5,971 nucleotides of DNA, from NCBI GenBank assembly GCA_001783035.1, contig MFQK01000019.1, positions 1-5,971 of the forward strand, given 5' to 3'. The position numbers were made by a program, and so were the translations under genes. The notes below the pieces were generated by a model. That model had not been told where the DNA came from. It saw only the letters and a program-made list of their open reading frames with translations, and did not search any database. Source of the stretch: Candidatus Magasanikbacteria bacterium RIFCSPLOWO2_02_FULL_44_11 (GTDB lineage: Bacteria; Patescibacteriota; Patescibacteriia; Magasanikbacterales; GWA2-37-8). Below are positions 1 to 5,230 of the stretch, in pieces (position 1 is the stretch's first letter; each line of letters begins with the position of its first letter).

Positions 1-2584
1 AAGCATAAAGCGTGGTCGAACTATTTTCTCTAAATATTGAGTCACTTATAGTAATAGTGGATTGCTCGGCGCGGATGGCTTGACCAACGTGGCCGGTATA
101 GATAAAATTGTTCACTCGGAAATCTTTTCCGGCATACTCCATAACCAAGCCAACAATGTTCCCGACTGACCCCGGATGAAACCACAATCCTTGCCAATCC
201 CCTGCTTTTGGTTGCGGTTTACCCGATGTCATCCTCACGCTCTCAGCAGCATTCCCTTGAATTTCAAGTTCGCCAAAAATATCCATTTTTGAATCGGGAT
301 AATAGCCTTTGATAACCACGCCAGGCCCTATAATTAATTTGAAACCAATCGGAATTTCATAATAACCCAAAAGATAAGGATTATCTTCTTTTTTTAAGAT
401 ACGGACCGGTGCCTCTTGTCGATAATTAAGCGCAACATTGCCATTATTTGCCTGGCGGGGTGAACCATAAATAAGGCCGCCGTTATAACTTTTCCCAAGC
501 ATACGAAAATCATTGCTTGGCCGCCAGTTGGCGGAATCGAAAGCAAAGTTGTTCGAATCAATTCTTTCTAAACTGCGGTAACCATGGGAGCTTTGTTCTG
601 GCCAGCCCTGTAAAAAATCAACTTCGTCAACCAAGCCCCCCTGAACATTATAAAGAGCCACTTTATCACCGGTATTTCGCAAGATCGCATCGCCATAAAC
701 GACATCAGCCGTAATTTCTCGCAGCGTTTCATCACGGCGTTTCTCCAAAAGAAAATATCCTTTCGGTTCCACAATCATGTTGTTTATTTTTTGCCAATAA
801 ACAGAAACTTCTCCAACCACAATCTTCCAACCGGCAAGGTCGATAGATGAGTCGGTTGGATTATACAATTCAATCCATTCATCAAGCGGATAATCACTTG
901 ATGTTCCGGCCCAGGCTATTTCATTAATAATTATATGAGCGGGATCGCCGACTAAAACCTCGGTCGTTGTGGTTGGTGTTGTGGTTGGTGTTGTGGTTGT
1001 GGTTGTGAAAGTCTCATCAGGCAGAATTAAAGAGATTATTGTAGACGTGGTTATATTTGAAATTGCCAATGTATTTGAAACTACCGTTAAAGTTGTTGTG
1101 GAAGATACATTAATGGTTGAAGAAACATCCGTCTCGGGCGATGAACCGACGGTAGATGTTAAAACATTAGCAATGACAATCTCGACAAGACTAGGCGCAG
1201 TATAACTAAAATTATCTGAAGATGTTACGGCTGAAAAAGAAAATGGCTGGATGTGAACGACTTGATCTTCATCATCGAAGATCTTCTCGAATGAGTTTTC
1301 AATTTTCTGAGGCGCCACAGAGCTTGATCCCGATCCGGATATTGTTATTAACTCCGGCAAAAACGAAGACGATGACGCCTCCGCTGTATACGGCGTAACA
1401 GGCGCAAACACAACCGACACGGTTTTAGCGTTATATTCTAGTGGCTCCGTTATATCTGTCTTGTCGTCCGGTGATAATGTCGCCGATGGCAAAACTGATT
1501 TTAAATTTTTTAAACTATTCAGTAAAGAGACAACTCCTTTCTTTTCTTGGGGTTTTGTCAGAACAACATTTGATTGTTTAACTTCATCGGCCTCGTCGCG
1601 AAATAATTTAATGGCTCCGGCACCATAGAGAATGGCTTCTTTCGACAAACGCTTGAAATAAGCCTCCAAAATTGGAGCATCGTATATAGGGTCATTAAGA
1701 GAAAAAACGACATTCAAACTAAAACCAAGTCCCCTTTGAAGGCGCTTGCGAGCTAAAAGAAAAATACCGCCATCTTTATCTTTACCATAACCATAATCAT
1801 CGTCACTCGATATTATAACCGGTAATGGAAAACCAATAATGGTATCCTTACTAAAGAAATAACTGTGTGAGTAACCAGCCAAGACCTCAAAATAATCCAC
1901 CAACCTAGACAAAATTATCGGTCTGAAATTCGCGGCAAAAAGCGCTGAGGCGGTAATTGGCAAATTAGTTCCCTCATTATCGCGAATGTACTGTTCGGCA
2001 TACAATTCATACGGACTCCCAATATCGCCCGTCAAAGATTGTAAAGGGTGGGCATGCGTATCGTCTCGGGTATGATCCGGAACGGTCGCATCTTCAAGTA
2101 AATGCAAAATATGTCCAAGGGTGTAGTAAGCTTCATATTTATTATCATGCGACCATTCATACAGGGCACGCTGCCACGTTCGGTCGCCGCCAAAATTTTT
2201 GTACTGCGCCTGGATATTTGGCATGACCGCCCAATATTTCGAAGGAACCGGCGGATAATCCGATAATAACAACTTCGCCAAGTTTATGGCCATACTCGAC
2301 GGAAACCATCCGAATTTTTGCGCGCCCCACCCCGAATTTGTTGTCGGATTATAAAAATGATTAATCCAACGCGGCCAGATATCCTCATCACGACTGCCTT
2401 GAATAACCCATTCTATCTCCTGTTTCGATAAAGCAAGTTTTGGAAATGATTCATTAAACAAGGCAATCATTTCATAGGTAAGCGCCGGATGTGTGCTGCG
2501 TTCACTATACGACTGCAACCAAATTGGAATAGCCAAAAAAATTGCACTGACTAAAGCCACTGCGAGTCCCCTCCTTTTATTCAT
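1..2584 (-). CDS. Large exported protein: phospholipase C/P1-nuclease-like domain, Thr-rich linker, lamin-tail domain, beta-helix (3' end outside window)
   Basis: The frame is open for 861 codons from ATG at 2584 to the left edge, so the C-terminus is missing. Residues 1-27 look like a signal peptide or signal anchor: NKRRG, then a hydrophobic stretch (about 7-23). Residues about 30-330 resemble zinc-dependent phospholipase C/S1-P1 nuclease proteins. H32 lies in THPALT, GSRDED is followed by HFYNP (H76), and H161-xxx-D165-xxxxx-H171 keeps the exact spacing of the B. cereus enzyme's H118/D122/H128 zinc ligands. E193 is a candidate further ligand, but no His sits four residues before it. Residues about 335-545 are a Ser/Thr-rich linker ending in Thr-Pro runs. 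Residues about 550-675 match a lamin-tail domain (IIINEIAWAG, then DEWIELYNP and DLAGWKI). From about 735 the Gly-rich repeating strands suggest a right-handed beta-helix. I infer a secreted or surface protein; substrate and activity are unknown. It starts one base after the preceding gene's stop, so translation is probably coupled. Confidence 0.85.
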   Translation of the reverse strand, partial: MNKRRGLAVALVSAIFLAIPIWLQSYSERSTHPALTYEMIALFNESFPKLALSKQEIEWVIQGSRDEDIWPRWINHFYNPTTNSGWGAQKFGWFPSSMAINLAKLLLSDYPPVPSKYWAVMPNIQAQYKNFGGDRTWQRALYEWSHDNKYEAYYTLGHILHLLEDATVPDHTRDDTHAHPLQSLTGDIGSPYELYAEQYIRDNEGTNLPITASALFAANFRPIILSRLVDYFEVLAGYSHSYFFSKDTIIGFPLPVIISSDDDYGYGKDKDGGIFLLARKRLQRGLGFSLNVVFSLNDPIYDAPILEAYFKRLSKEAILYGAGAIKLFRDEADEVKQSNVVLTKPQEKKGVVSLLNSLKNLKSVLPSATLSPDDKTDITEPLEYNAKTVSVVFAPVTPYTAEASSSSFLPELITISGSGSSSVAPQKIENSFEKIFDDEDQVVHIQPFSFSAVTSSDNFSYTAPSLVEIVIANVLTSTVGSSPETDVSSTINVSSTTTLTVVSNTLAISNITTSTIISLILPDETFTTTTTTPTTTPTTTTEVLVGDPAHIIINEIAWAGTSSDYPLDEWIELYNPTDSSIDLAGWKIVVGEVSVYWQKINNMIVEPKGYFLLEKRRDETLREITADVVYGDAILRNTGDKVALYNVQGGLVDEVDFLQGWPEQSSHGYRSLERIDSNNFAFDSANWRPSNDFRMLGKSYNGGLIYGSPRQANNGNVALNYRQEAPVRILKKEDNPYLLGYYEIPIGFKLIIGPGVVIKGYYPDSKMDIFGELEIQGNAAESVRMTSGKPQPKAGDWQGLWFHPGSVGNIVGLVMEYAGKDFRVNNFIYTGHVGQAIRAEQSTITISDSIFRENSSTTLYA
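966..1007 (-). repeat. 12-bp tandem repeat encoding a Thr/Pro linker
   Basis: On the plus strand the unit GTTGTGGTTGGT occurs twice perfectly (966-977, 978-989). A third copy differs in its last two bases (990-1001), and half a unit follows. On the coding strand it gives residues about 527-541 of the exported protein, a run of threonines broken by two prolines (P533, P537). It sits just before the lamin-tail domain and is probably a flexible, possibly glycosylated spacer. Such repeats can change copy number by slippage without breaking the frame. Confidence 0.85.
2558..2575 (-). promoter_or_regulatory. Strong Shine-Dalgarno inside the start of the exported protein gene, with alternative GTG start
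   Basis: Codons 4-6 of the exported protein read AGG AGG GGA (2567-2575), a strong Shine-Dalgarno preceded by AAA. Nine bases after AGGAGG is an in-frame GTG at codon 9 (2558-2560). The ATG at 2584 has no obvious Shine-Dalgarno of its own and could rely on coupling to the gene ending at 2586. I kept the ATG because the NKRRG it adds is a good positively charged signal-peptide n-region. Starting at GTG would leave a hydrophobic N-terminus without positive charges. Confidence 0.5.
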
Positions 2585-2585
2585 A

Positions 2586-3068
2586 CTATATTTCAATTAA
2601 TTTCCAACGTTTATTAGGATACTTTCTAAACCTAGCAAAAAAATCCGGACCGGGAAGCTCATAACGCGCGGTGTAAAACATCTTATCGTCGCTATAGGTA
2701 CCCAAGTATGGTTTTTTGATCAGCTGTAAGTATTCATCCAAAGTATACACGTCGGCAGATAAAAAATTAGTAAATTCTATGGCTTGCTTGTCACCAATAA
2801 AATAACTGCTGGCGACGGCATAATCTCGATTCTCAAGAGCTTTAATATAAAAAGACAGAGTTTCATCGGGTGTAAAACCGCCTGATACATCCTTGTCAGC
2901 ATCTTTTAAATCCTGATCGGATTTTATTTCTTCGACCGATTGAACGCTTTTTAACAATCGACTAAATTTCCAATGTTTATAACTGCCATAAGTGATAAAA
3001 AAATACCCCATAACACATAAGACCGCGACTACACCAACACCGCCTAACACCCTCCAATTTTTTTGCAT
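2586..3068 (-). CDS. Small membrane-anchored protein, possible NTF2-like extracytoplasmic domain
   Basis: Starting at ATG 3068 this gives 160 residues. A longer reading from TTG at 3089 would add seven residues (MFFYFKS), but that codon lies in the 3' arm of a hairpin, so I prefer the ATG. No good Shine-Dalgarno precedes either. After MQKNWR, residues about 7-25 form one transmembrane segment, with no cleavage site or lipobox cysteine visible. The rest (about 26-160) is soluble and probably outside the cytoplasm. Within it, FTPDETLSFYIKALENRDYAVASSYF resembles the opening helices of NTF2-like/DUF4878-type domains (Pro-Glu-Thr, then an Ala-Leu-x-x-x-Asp-Tyr turn); this assignment is tentative. 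The C-terminus KRWKLIEI would fit a final beta-strand. The stop TAG is one base before the ATG of the large exported protein, so the two are very likely one operon and may act together at the cell surface. Confidence 0.8.
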   Translation of the reverse strand: MQKNWRVLGGVGVVAVLCVMGYFFITYGSYKHWKFSRLLKSVQSVEEIKSDQDLKDADKDVSGGFTPDETLSFYIKALENRDYAVASSYFIGDKQAIEFTNFLSADVYTLDEYLQLIKKPYLGTYSDDKMFYTARYELPGPDFFARFRKYPNKRWKLIEI

Positions 3069-3074
3069 AGACTT

Positions 3075-3111
3075 AAAATAAAAAAACAATCTCGTTCGCG
3101 CGAGATTATTT
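3075..3111 (-). terminator. Intrinsic-terminator-like hairpin in the leader of the membrane-protein gene
   Basis: On the minus strand AATCTCG pairs with CGAGATT around a six-base loop (stem arms 3101-3107 and 3088-3094). The stem extends by a T-G wobble and three A-T pairs. It is followed by G, seven Ts, an A and four Ts. On the plus strand no T-run follows, so the direction is minus. It may end transcription from the upstream unit. Because no promoter fits between it and the ATG at 3068, any transcript of the downstream operon must read through it, which would make it an attenuator. Confidence 0.65.
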
Positions 3112-3121
3112 CCCCCTCCTT
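3112..3121 (-). promoter_or_regulatory. Orphan Shine-Dalgarno-like purine tract AAGGAGGGGG
   Basis: A strong anti-Shine-Dalgarno match with no ATG, GTG or TTG at usable spacing. The nearest in-frame starts are TTG 3089 and ATG 3068, beyond the hairpin. It lies close to where transcription from the extended -10 at 3128-3136 would begin, so it could sit at the extreme 5' end of the mRNA. A 5' ribosome-binding stabiliser (STAB-SD, known from the cry3A leader) is one possible role. Confidence 0.4.
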
Positions 3122-3127
3122 ATAAAC

Positions 3128-3136
3128 AGTATACCA
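3128..3136 (-). promoter_or_regulatory. Candidate extended -10 promoter for the membrane-protein/exported-protein operon
   Basis: The minus strand reads TGGTATACT: TATACT (3128-3133) differs from TATAAT at one position and has the TG of an extended -10 one base upstream. No good -35 hexamer is seen at 16-18 bases. Predicted start is near 3121, just upstream of the purine tract and hairpin. Confidence 0.45.
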
Positions 3137-3178
3137 TACTTTTTTCAGCGAAGAGATGCCGGGGTGTGGATAAGTACT

Positions 3179-3292
3179 TTATTCCGGTTTCAAAAAATAA
3201 ACAATTCCAGCGCCGTCATCGGAAATAAACATACCGCCTTTGTCGCGCGTCAGGATATCAACCGGCCAGCCAAGTTTTTTTCCACATTTTTT
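3179..3292 (-). pseudogene. Relic of a sorbosone/glucose dehydrogenase-like (PQQ-type beta-propeller) C-terminus
   Basis: After an in-frame TGA (3293-3295), the frame reads 37 codons to TAA at 3179. The last 30 residues carry GWPVDIL, then DKGGMFISDDGAGIVYFLKPE (quoted in pieces). This resembles the C-terminal blade of the sorbosone dehydrogenase/glucose-sorbosone dehydrogenase family, typically G-R-P-V-D followed by D-G-S-L-L-V-S-D-D-x-x-G-x-I-Y-R at the end of the protein. There is no start codon near the beginning and no further propeller sequence upstream, where an unrelated gene lies in the same frame. It therefore looks like the surviving tail of a gene removed by deletion. The stop still sits at the family's usual C-terminal end. 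Family recognition is from memory of the motif, and the piece is short. Confidence 0.6.
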
Positions 3293-3304
3293 TCATACCA
3301 AATC

Positions 3305-3673
3305 CTAATGTTGGATTTTCATTACTGCCGCATTATTTTCGCGAGCGATGTCGTCTTGTATTATCTTAAAAATAGTATCTGTCAAAACATCGATCTGAGA
3401 AATTCCTTGTTCTCGCAATTCTTGATAACATAATCTGAATCTACTTCCATTGCCAACCTTATCCCAATGATCAAAAGCAGCCATCAACTCTTGATTGAAA
3501 TCTTCATCGGTCATACCGTCCGGCTTCTCCTTCAAAAAATCCATCTTCTCCATTACTCTAAACTGAACGTCTAATTTAAGCTTTAGCTCGCTGTCTCTTT
3601 TCTTTTGAGAAATATCTGGCTGACCCCGATGAACATCGAGATGCGAACTTCCAACCGAGCTTTCGAGATGCAT
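3305..3673 (-). CDS. Unrecognised 122-residue cytoplasmic protein
   Basis: The ORF starts at ATG 3673, the only ATG in its frame after an upstream stop, and ends at TAG 3305. I do not recognise the family. It is hydrophilic, has no signal peptide or transmembrane segment, and seems mostly helical. A Lys/Asp/Glu-rich N-terminal third (DISQKKRDSELKLKLD) leads to EKMDFLKEKPDGMTDEDFN (residues about 42-60), then an acidic-aromatic FDHWDKV and a C-terminal helix-rich part (QIDVLTDTIFKIIQDDIAREN). It has no Shine-Dalgarno, but a plausible promoter lies 27 bases upstream (3700-3729), suggesting its own transcription unit. Composition looks coding and the overlapping frames are poorer. The dehydrogenase relic follows 12 bases downstream in the same frame, past two stop codons. 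Confidence 0.6.
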   Translation of the reverse strand: MHLESSVGSSHLDVHRGQPDISQKKRDSELKLKLDVQFRVMEKMDFLKEKPDGMTDEDFNQELMAAFDHWDKVGNGSRFRLCYQELREQGISQIDVLTDTIFKIIQDDIARENNAAVMKIQH

Positions 3674-3699
3674 ACAATTAAGTTTAAAAGTATATAATT

Positions 3700-3729
3700 A
3701 CTATACCACTTTTCTAAAAACCTTGTCCA
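3700..3729 (-). promoter_or_regulatory. Candidate sigma-70-type promoter for the 122-residue gene
   Basis: On the minus strand TGGACA (3724-3729, against TTGACA) is followed after 18 bases by TATAGT (3700-3705, against TATAAT). Each hexamer has one mismatch. Transcription would begin about 20 bases before ATG 3673. It lies just after the hairpin with a T-run at 3731-3764, the expected order for adjacent transcription units. Confidence 0.5.
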
Positions 3730-3835
3730 TAAACAAAAAATCCCGATCGAAATCCGGATATTTTGGTAGGCAGGTTTGTAGTATCTTGGAAATAGTGCAA
3801 CCTGCCGACACCTTTCCATTTTTGACTCCTTTCAT
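3701..3835 (-). CDS. Possible 44-residue small ORF overlapping the preceding small ORF
   Basis: ATG at 3835 overlaps the TGA of the upstream 30-codon ORF (ATGA), a typical coupling arrangement, and runs to TAG 3701. The product would be a basic 44-residue peptide starting MKGVKNGKVSAG and ending FMDKVFRKVV, with two cysteines. Against it, the sequence contains a long inverted repeat and a terminator-like hairpin, and overlaps the promoter of the next gene. A second start competes: ATG at 3819 in another frame, with AAGGAG at good spacing, gives a 78-codon reading that runs into the 122-residue gene and looks less protein-like. I cannot decide between them, and neither may be real. Confidence 0.25.
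   Translation of the reverse strand: MKGVKNGKVSAGCTISKILQTCLPKYPDFDRDFLFMDKVFRKVV
3731..3764 (-). terminator. Candidate intrinsic terminator ending the valS-tyrS-small ORF unit
   Basis: On the minus strand, AAAATATCC can pair with the GG-ATTTTTT segment, with one mismatch, around a loop centred on GATTTCGAT. Six Ts, a G and three Ts follow. The stem is short and AT-rich, so strength is uncertain. Its position, just before the promoter for the next gene, supports the assignment. Confidence 0.35.
3769..3806. repeat. Inverted repeat GGCAGGTT / AACCTGCC
   Basis: Two perfect 8-base arms (3769-3776 and 3799-3806) enclose 22 bases. The arms are more GC-rich than their surroundings. The repeat could form a hairpin in RNA, bind a dimeric protein, or be a copy of a dispersed element; the window holds only this copy. 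No direct target-site duplication is evident. Confidence 0.55.
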
Positions 3836-3924
3836 GCTCCGATCCAAATGATTCCTTTGATGAACAAGACCCAAAAGTTGATGACCTGCAAGACCGCCTG
3901 ATACATGCTGGTAATCAACGCCAC
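3832..3924 (-). CDS. Candidate 30-residue hydrophobic small protein
   Basis: GTG at 3924 opens a 30-codon frame ending with TGA at 3832. The product begins MALITSMYQAVLQV (GTG read as Met) and continues INFWVLFIKGIIWIGA. It has one lysine, is otherwise hydrophobic or polar-uncharged, and could form a single membrane-spanning or amphipathic helix. The main evidence is the ribosome-binding site: AAAGGAGGTGAT lies so that 7 bases separate AGGAGG from the GTG. No family is recognised. Size and character are like small membrane peptides, including type I toxin peptides, but nothing here proves that role. The next small ORF overlaps its stop by ATGA. It lies downstream of tyrS with no convincing terminator between, so it may be expressed with valS-tyrS. 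Confidence 0.5.
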   Translation of the reverse strand: MALITSMYQAVLQVINFWVLFIKGIIWIGA

Positions 3925-3927
3925 GTT

Positions 3928-3939
3928 ATCACCTCCTTT
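3928..3939 (-). promoter_or_regulatory. Near-maximal Shine-Dalgarno AAAGGAGGTGAT
   Basis: Twelve consecutive bases are complementary to the usual bacterial 16S rRNA 3' tail (ATCACCTCCTTT), the longest such match in the window. The large genes here have weak or no Shine-Dalgarno, so this site stands out. It decides the GTG start at 3924. Confidence 0.8.
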
Positions 3940-4034
3940 TATCTGTCCCTATTGCTCCTTACCGTCAACATAGCCTTCCCGCTTTTACGGCATGAGAACC
4001 AACTCAAGCCTTTTAATTTTTATTAAAATTAGAC

Positions 4035-5222
4035 TTACACGACTTTAACGAAAAACCTTTTACCTTTTTGCACGACACTCCCCTGGTTCACCTTCGCTTC
4101 AATCGATTCGACTTTGACATCATCTATTTTCACGCCACCCTGTTCAATCGCGCGACGAGCATCTGATTTTGTCTCCACCAATTTCCCTTCAATCAGCACC
4201 GTGATAATATCGTAGGTCGACGGCTTTACGCTCGGAATATCTGCCGGTCTTTCTTTGTTTTTAAAAGTATTCACAAAATGCTCTGTGGCTTTTTTAGCCG
4301 CCGCTTCAGAATGGTACATTTTTACCAAAGCAGATCCCAACATCATTTTATTATCACGGGGATTAGCGCCATCAATTAAAGCTCGTTTATATGCTTCAAT
4401 TTTTGTACTCGGCACGTCGGTCGCCAGCTCGAAATACTTTATGATACATTTATCGGGTATGGACATTACTTTTCCAAACATTTCTTCGGGCGCGTCCAGT
4501 AAAGCAATATAATTATCATACGATTTGCTCATTTTTTTCTCGCCATCAGTTCCTTCCAGTAAAGGAACCGTCATAATATCTTGTTCCGGCTGCTCATATC
4601 GTTTCTGCAATTTGCGTCCCATCAGTAAATTAAATTTTTGATCGGTCCCGCCAAGCTCAACGTCCGCTTTCAAAGCCACTGAATCATAGCCCTGGAGGAG
4701 TGGATAGAGCAGTTCTTGCATTTGAATATCGGATCCTTCTTTCAAGCGCTTCTGAAAATCATCGCGCTCCAGTATGCGCGCGACAGTAATTTTTGAGGTT
4801 AACTCCATGAGTAATTGCGTAAATTCTGTAGCACCATACCATTCGCTGTTGTAACGGATTTCAACTTTGGACATGTCGAGTACGAGCGCCGCTTGGTCAG
4901 TATACGTTTTCATGTTTTTCTTAACTTCGGCGGGCGTGAGAATGGGTCGCGTCTGACTTCGGCCAGTCGGATCACCGATGAGTGCGGTATAATCTCCAAT
5001 CAACAAAATAACCTGATGTCCCAGATCCTGGAAAGCACGCAATTTACGCAGCGGCACGGCATGTCCAAGGTGTAAATCAGCTCCAGTCGGATCAATCCCA
5101 AACTTAATGCGCAGCGGTTTGCCGGCAAATAATTTTTTTTGCAGACTTTCACGTTCAATGACCTCCTCCACACCCCGTTCCAACACCTCTTTTATTTTTT
5201 CGGCATCTGTTGATGGTTTCAT
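4035..5222 (-). CDS. tyrS: Tyrosyl-tRNA synthetase
   Basis: A complete 395-residue class Ic aminoacyl-tRNA synthetase. It activates tyrosine with ATP and charges tRNA-Tyr in the cytoplasm. The Rossmann catalytic domain carries the HIGH-type motif as HLGH (51-54) after FGIDPTGADL. The tyrosine pocket signature is seen as Y173, Q177 and D180 (YPLLQGYD) and ELGGTDQKFN (189-198). The second ATP motif is KMSKS (230-234). An S4 RNA-binding domain occupies about 335-395 (DARRAIEQGGVKIDD, then KGKRFFVKVV). Length and the KMSKS form fit the bacterial TyrRS group of about 400 residues rather than the E. coli form with KFGKT. ATG 5222 gives the expected N-terminus and lies 8 bases after the valS stop; no clear Shine-Dalgarno is seen, so coupling to valS is likely. 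No conserved motif is missing. Confidence 0.97.
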   Translation of the reverse strand: MKPSTDAEKIKEVLERGVEEVIERESLQKKLFAGKPLRIKFGIDPTGADLHLGHAVPLRKLRAFQDLGHQVILLIGDYTALIGDPTGRSQTRPILTPAEVKKNMKTYTDQAALVLDMSKVEIRYNSEWYGATEFTQLLMELTSKITVARILERDDFQKRLKEGSDIQMQELLYPLLQGYDSVALKADVELGGTDQKFNLLMGRKLQKRYEQPEQDIMTVPLLEGTDGEKKMSKSYDNYIALLDAPEEMFGKVMSIPDKCIIKYFELATDVPSTKIEAYKRALIDGANPRDNKMMLGSALVKMYHSEAAAKKATEHFVNTFKNKERPADIPSVKPSTYDIITVLIEGKLVETKSDARRAIEQGGVKIDDVKVESIEAKVNQGSVVQKGKRFFVKVV

Positions 5223-5230
5223 AGCTGTTA

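Larger units (their letters stand above)
3674..4034 (-). other. Intergenic region after tyrS: no established gene, several signals
   Basis: These 361 bases between tyrS and the 122-residue gene hold no recognised gene. Just after tyrS is a weak AT-only inverted repeat (AATTTT/AAAATT) that is a poor terminator. From about 3940 to 4010 I see only a possible 10-codon ORF (MLTVRSNRDR), ending just before the strong ribosome-binding site. The rest holds the small-ORF candidates, the inverted repeat, the hairpin and the promoter listed separately. I see no tRNA and do not recognise a structured RNA, though a small RNA gene cannot be excluded. Confidence 0.6.

Noticed and set aside
969..1205. Plus-strand ORF of 78 codons rich in Val and Gly
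   Set aside because: It is the mirror of the Thr-rich linker in the minus-strand exported protein; the 12-bp repeat keeps the opposite frame open.
3164..3433. Plus-strand ORF of 89 codons
   Set aside because: It lies opposite the dehydrogenase relic and the 122-residue gene, has no ribosome-binding site, and its product is not protein-like.
3583..3819. 78-codon minus-strand ORF with AAGGAG upstream as a confident gene
   Set aside because: It overlaps the better-looking 122-residue gene by about 90 bases in another frame and has unlikely composition; kept only as an alternative reading.
3921..3940. Plus-strand ATCACCTCCTTT looks like the 3' end of a 16S rRNA gene
   Set aside because: The bases upstream do not match the conserved 16S 3' region. 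On the minus strand it makes sense as a Shine-Dalgarno before the GTG start at 3924.
3945..3977. Ten-codon ORF MLTVRSNRDR as a leader peptide
   Set aside because: No run of regulatory codons, no paired alternative hairpins and only a weak ribosome-binding site; a chance ORF is as likely.
4005..4032. AT-only inverted repeat just after the tyrS stop as a terminator
   Set aside because: The stem is only A-T pairs and no T-run follows on the minus strand, so it would be too weak.
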